From Endotrypanum monterogeii (taxonomy: Eukaryota > Euglenozoa > Kinetoplastea > Trypanosomatida > Trypanosomatidae), in contig CM007345.1 in the NCBI GenBank assembly GCA_000333855.2, positions 576,801 to 605,107 of the forward strand: a DNA stretch of 28,307 nt, given 5' to 3'. This document shows, one piece after another, positions 24,760 through 28,307 of this stretch; position 1 is the first letter of the stretch, and each line of letters begins with the position of its first letter. Made by a program: the position numbers and the translations under genes. A model generated the notes under the pieces. The model was not told the origin of the DNA. It worked only from the letters and a program-made list of their open reading frames with translations, and ran no database searches.

Positions 24760-27006
24760 TCACTTGCAGGTAGTGACGAGGGTGCGCAGACGGTTCAGCG
24801 CTGCTCCGATTTCAAAAACGCGGGGCAATGCGGTGAACCCAGCAGGAAGGTAGCATGAAGGCGTCTGCGGCTCTAGTCGTGCGTGCCGGAGCTGTCCTTC
24901 GCAGTTGTACACGAGTCGACCAAAGTCGGAGACAGTCGACGCCGTCGCAGGAGGATCAGCGGAGAGGGCTTTCAAGAGTGATGGGGGATACTTAGGACGG
25001 GGGCCGACATCTCGTTGCCACTGCTCTGCAGTCACACTGCCGTTATCGTAGAGCATCGCGAGACACTGCGCGATGGCATTCAGTTGGCCCTCCTCCACCA
25101 GCTGCTCCACAAGCGTCACGTTGATGTCCTCGTCGGCCATTCGAATATGATCAATGCCAGACCCGCTGATCTTGATGCCTCGCCCTATTCCGCCGTGGTC
25201 GCGGGCTCCGTAGCTGTGGTGCTGGTGTTGACCGCGCCCGACAAGTTTATCGAACGTCTCAGCATACATAAAGCGCCGCCGAGGAGGCAGACGGAAGACT
25301 GACGTTGCAGGCGGCGTTGCAGACTCCACAAGCCCACTGTTCCTCTCGTTGGTGGCCTGAGTTGCGATGGTCTTGGCGCGGTTCGTTTCGTCCGTCACCC
25401 TGTACGCGTTCAACACCAACACGACATTCGCCATGGGAAAGTACTGCCCCGAACCTCCTACCACCAAAATCACTGAGACGCCGTGGTTGTGAATCAGGTC
25501 ACCTACACGATGCACAAATGAGGTGATTGGCTCCTGAGTGCGCGGGACGAGCTGCTCCATGAGCGCGTCGCGATACATGAAGTTCGTTGCCGACGTGTCC
25601 TCATCAAGCAACAGCACCTTTGAGCCCAGCTCCAGAGCTTCCATGATGTTGGCGGCTTGGCTCGTGCTCCCACTCGCATCGGCGGTGGCGAAGGCGGTGG
25701 TGTTGTCACGGTAAGGCAGGTTTGTGATGAAGGGCGATATGTCAGCTCCGTGCACGGCACGGCGGTCCTCGGCACGAATTTTGACCGCGGTCGGATCCGT
25801 TACGACAAACGTGCGGCCATCGTCAGGAACGTGGTTGTACACACCGAGCTCTAGTGCCCTCAAAAGGGTTGACTTGCCGTGAAACCCCCCGCCAGCGATG
25901 AGAGTGAGGCCAAGCGGCAGACCCGCACCACTGATGGACCGGCCTGAATACGGGAGATCAAACGTGTGCCGTAAAGTGTCCGGTGAGGAGAACGGGACAA
26001 CGCTGGGGCCACTCAGCGGTTTGTCCGAGTTGCCCGCTGCGCGTGGCAGTACGGCACCATCGGCGATGAACGCTGCCAAGCCGCGGCCTCGTAGTTGGGC
26101 GCGCAGCCACTCCTGGTCATGCACACTCGTGACGTGTGCCCACAAGGCATAATTGTCGCAGTGAAGCACGTTCGTCCGGAAGACGGGCAGCACCTCGGAG
26201 AAAAGTATCTGCTGAATGCCTCGAGAGTCGATTCGCCGCCCGTGGCCGGGAAGTTTCACGCGGAGGTAAACATCGATCCGACCGGCCCATTCTCCCCGGC
26301 TACCGCGTTCCTCGCTCACATCCATCAGCTGCACAGCACTGCGGGGCAGCACATGCTGCGATTGGTGAATCGTCTGCACCGCGCCAGTGGCGTGCCGGCC
26401 AGCCGCCAAGCCAGCCTTTACACAGCGAAGGAGAAAATCTTCCGCGGCCACACGACGGCATGCGACATCCCCCAACGAAAGGTGAGAGTGCGGAGTTGCC
26501 GTGGTGGCACCAGGCGGCGTCGCCTGAGGAGAGTGGAGCAGCGGATGGACTGGAAAGGGTGTCAACACGGTCACACACACCTGACTACCGGGGGCAAAGG
26601 GGTCTGATTGGATGCGGATGAAGCGTATCGACACGGATGCAGGATCTGGACTCACCTGTCGCGTGAGGCTGTACGTACGACCCGTCAGTTGCTTAAGCTG
26701 GCTGTAGTTACTGCCGTCGATACCTCGAAGAAAGGACTCCAGGGCATCCAGCGGAATGGGCGTATCTGCATGGGGTTGCGCGATACCGTTGCACATCACA
26801 CTGCCCCTTTCGCTATCGTCATCGTAAGAGGAGTCTGGTCGGGGTAGCTCATTTCGCTGCTCCCGAGGGTTTCGATCCATGTCGACTCCACATAGGGCAT
26901 CTGCGTAGCGTCCACGACCACGGCCACGACGGGTTCCGCCTTCGCCACCACCTCCAAATGGTCCACGGCCACGCTCACCAGCGCCTCCCCGATAATACAG
27001 TGACAT
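24760..27006 (-). CDS. predicted ATPase of the ABC class (PF09818-type) with RGG-rich N-terminus
   Basis: A 748-aa protein from the start chosen here. Residues 350-545 carry the hallmarks of the stand-alone ABC-class ATPase family: the Walker A-type loop AGGGFHGKST (371-380), the Walker B-type VLLLDEDTSATNF (464-476, Asp468/Glu469), then EPITSFVHRV and VSVILVVGGSGQY. It lacks the membrane segments and the LSGGQ pattern of a transporter, so it is a soluble P-loop ATPase of unknown function. The N-terminal 33 residues are rich in RGG/RG, a pattern of RNA-binding or arginine-methylated proteins (inference: nucleic-acid contact). The frame stays open for 43 further codons to 27135. However, a pyrimidine tract and AG (27055-27030) lie inside that extension, so MSLYYRGG at 27006 is the likely start. 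Confidence 0.9.
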   Translation of the reverse strand: MSLYYRGGAGERGRGPFGGGGEGGTRRGRGRGRYADALCGVDMDRNPREQRNELPRPDSSYDDDSERGSVMCNGIAQPHADTPIPLDALESFLRGIDGSNYSQLKQLTGRTYSLTRQVSPDPASVSIRFIRIQSDPFAPGSQVCVTVLTPFPVHPLLHSPQATPPGATTATPHSHLSLGDVACRRVAAEDFLLRCVKAGLAAGRHATGAVQTIHQSQHVLPRSAVQLMDVSEERGSRGEWAGRIDVYLRVKLPGHGRRIDSRGIQQILFSEVLPVFRTNVLHCDNYALWAHVTSVHDQEWLRAQLRGRGLAAFIADGAVLPRAAGNSDKPLSGPSVVPFSSPDTLRHTFDLPYSGRSISGAGLPLGLTLIAGGGFHGKSTLLRALELGVYNHVPDDGRTFVVTDPTAVKIRAEDRRAVHGADISPFITNLPYRDNTTAFATADASGSTSQAANIMEALELGSKVLLLDEDTSATNFMYRDALMEQLVPRTQEPITSFVHRVGDLIHNHGVSVILVVGGSGQYFPMANVVLVLNAYRVTDETNRAKTIATQATNERNSGLVESATPPATSVFRLPPRRRFMYAETFDKLVGRGQHQHHSYGARDHGGIGRGIKISGSGIDHIRMADEDINVTLVEQLVEEGQLNAIAQCLAMLYDNGSVTAEQWQRDVGPRPKYPPSLLKALSADPPATASTVSDFGRLVYNCEGQLRHARLEPQTPSCYLPAGFTALPRVFEIGAALNRLRTLVTTCK

Positions 27007-28092
27007 AGCCTCAGTTCCAGCGGGAAAAACTGCTTTGAGCAACAGGAGAGGAAGGTCACAGGTATGAAGTCGATAAATACTTTTTTTTTGCAGCAGGAGA
27101 TATGAGAAGACGCAGACAGCCAGATACAGAAACAAAGAGAGAGCTCACGTGTGGTTACACCCTAACAATACAAAACGATCCCTTACTTGGCATATCCAGT
27201 ACGTTCCCCATGTGCAAATCAAAGACCCGAAAACGAAAGCAGAGGCGAGCAGAAAGAAGAGAAATGGATATGCGAGAAGCATCAAGCCATCAATGCTACG
27301 ATAGACATGAAAAGAGAGTGGCAACGCCGACGTTACCCAACTGCTCTTCTCCAACGGCGTCAAGAAAAACAGAATCAGAATGACTCCGGTGAAAGTTCCT
27401 TATCAACCTGTGCGCCTCTTCTACCAAGACACCCTCCACAGGTAAAAAAAAACACCTCCTCGCACCCAAAGCACAAAAAACAGTTCCACTAGATAGAAAA
27501 CATAGCGTCGGTTATCACATAAGTCATCCCTGCACCAATTCCTGCCATTCACCTAATTGGCCCATCTCCGATGTCCTTTCTCACCATCACAGCAACCCAG
27601 CGTTCAGGTCCACTCTCCCAAAAAAAACACGAAACGTCTACAGACACCACAAATTAATCCCGCCTTTCCCCCGGCAGGTGCTCACAACTGAATGCACAGC
27701 AGCCGCTGTGTCAGTCCGCAATATTGTGTCAGTCACATGCATACTCAGCGGTATCGGAGTGTTGCGTGTTACACATCATGTGGGGCTGCTGGTGAGGTGC
27801 ACAGCTCTCGGTGGGAGGGCAGGAGGGGGGAAGGGGACACGCAAGGGGTCAGCCACACCTCGAGGGTGTATGTGTAATCACAACGGGTAGTTCAGACAAG
27901 AGTGAAACATAATTGGCTCATCACATGGGTGGTGTTGGACAAGGGCACACGGTGGATAAGAAAGAGCGGTATGTATGTGTGTGTTCCGGTGGCGCCTCGC
28001 CCATGTACGTGCGGTCAGACAGGGATAACTATACAAATGTGTGCTCGTCACCAAAAATATCAGAAGAGGTGTCAGTAGCATAAGTCTTCTCA
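27007..28092. other. intergenic spacer upstream of ATPase gene
   Basis: No supported gene over 1.1 kb. The segment 27007-27135 is open in the ATPase frame but is judged to be leader. Purine-rich stretches on the plus strand (27230-27270, 27440-27480) give weak minus-strand pyrimidine tracts. The rest looks like 3' UTR of a gene beyond the window. Confidence 0.7.
27030..27055 (-). promoter_or_regulatory. trans-splice acceptor that fixes the ATPase start
   Basis: The minus strand reads CCTTCCTCTCCTGTTGCTC then AAAGCAG, with AG at 27034-27033 and 27031-27030. The leader would be about 25 bases before the ATG at 27006, which excludes the longer open frame. Confidence 0.6.
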
Positions 28093-28307
28093 TCACTTGC
28101 ACAGACAGGGGGGCGGGCCACATACATACACGTACGCACGCAAGCTAACAGACGCATTCGCTAGAGGCAGGCAGGCAGAGGTAGACGCGTGCGCGCGTTG
28201 GTTCTCGTCGAGTGTCGGCGCCACAGCCCCCGATAGTGGTGTTGCGGGGTACGGCTTCTTCACTCGGCTTCGCACACCCGACAGGGTGCGCGGGCGTGGC
28301 GCCACGC
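28093..28307 (-). CDS. possible 3' end of a gene running off the window
   Basis: A minus-strand frame open at the window edge ends with TGA at 28095-28093. Its first 45 or so visible codons have G/C-rich third positions (for example TLSGVRSRVKKPYPATPL), which is coding-like; the final 20 codons are less so. A second frame is also open from the edge to about 28149, so the frame is uncertain. No domain is visible. Confidence 0.3.
   Translation of the reverse strand, partial: VAPRPRTLSGVRSRVKKPYPATPLSGAVAPTLDENQRAHASTSACLPLANASVSLRAYVYVCGPPPCLCK

Noticed and set aside
27007..27135. 43-codon N-terminal extension of the ATPase, with a hydrophobic start resembling a signal anchor
   Set aside because: A polypyrimidine-AG acceptor lies inside it and the sequence is not family-like. 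It is more likely 5' UTR.

Overview
The window reads as nuclear DNA of a trypanosomatid protozoan, most likely a member of the Leishmaniinae (Leishmania or a close relative). Seven long intronless genes all lie on the minus strand. Polypyrimidine tracts ending in AG, the usual signal for spliced-leader trans-splicing, precede them. The spacers are full of oligo-G/oligo-A runs and (TG)n, (TA)n or (AC)n microsatellites. The calpain carries a kinetoplastid-type N-terminal domain. The genus cannot be fixed from sequence reading alone.

Layout, in the direction of transcription (right to left): an uncertain 3' end of an off-window gene (28093-28307); an ABC-class ATPase with an RGG-rich N-terminus (24760-27006); an unrecognised 569-aa protein with Cys/His clusters (22299-24008); a 1.1-kb spacer that may hold a very small or broken membrane-protein gene; an IKS1-like protein kinase (18435-21173); an unrecognised 549-aa helical/disordered protein (16164-17813); an NSUN6-like tRNA m5C methyltransferase with a PUA domain (13340-15442); a divergent Rab3GAP1 catalytic subunit (8783-12442); and a calpain-like cysteine peptidase with an intact Cys-His-Asn triad and an acylation-type N-terminus (5635-7755).

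The left 5.6 kb has no convincing gene on either strand. It is lower in coding signal, rich in homopolymer runs and changes strand composition several times. Because the calpain is the last gene before it, the region is where the polycistronic unit should end: a convergent strand-switch/termination region, a centromere-like region or a subtelomeric flank. No telomeric repeat array, tRNA or spliced-leader gene is visible in it.

The genes do not form a pathway. As in trypanosomatids generally they are co-transcribed neighbours with unrelated roles (RNA modification, membrane-traffic GTPase control, signalling, membrane-associated proteolysis-family protein). No new multi-gene system is evident. 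The most useful observations are the Rab3GAP1 and NSUN6 assignments for long divergent proteins, the possible overlooked mini-gene near 22 kb, and the gene-free left end.
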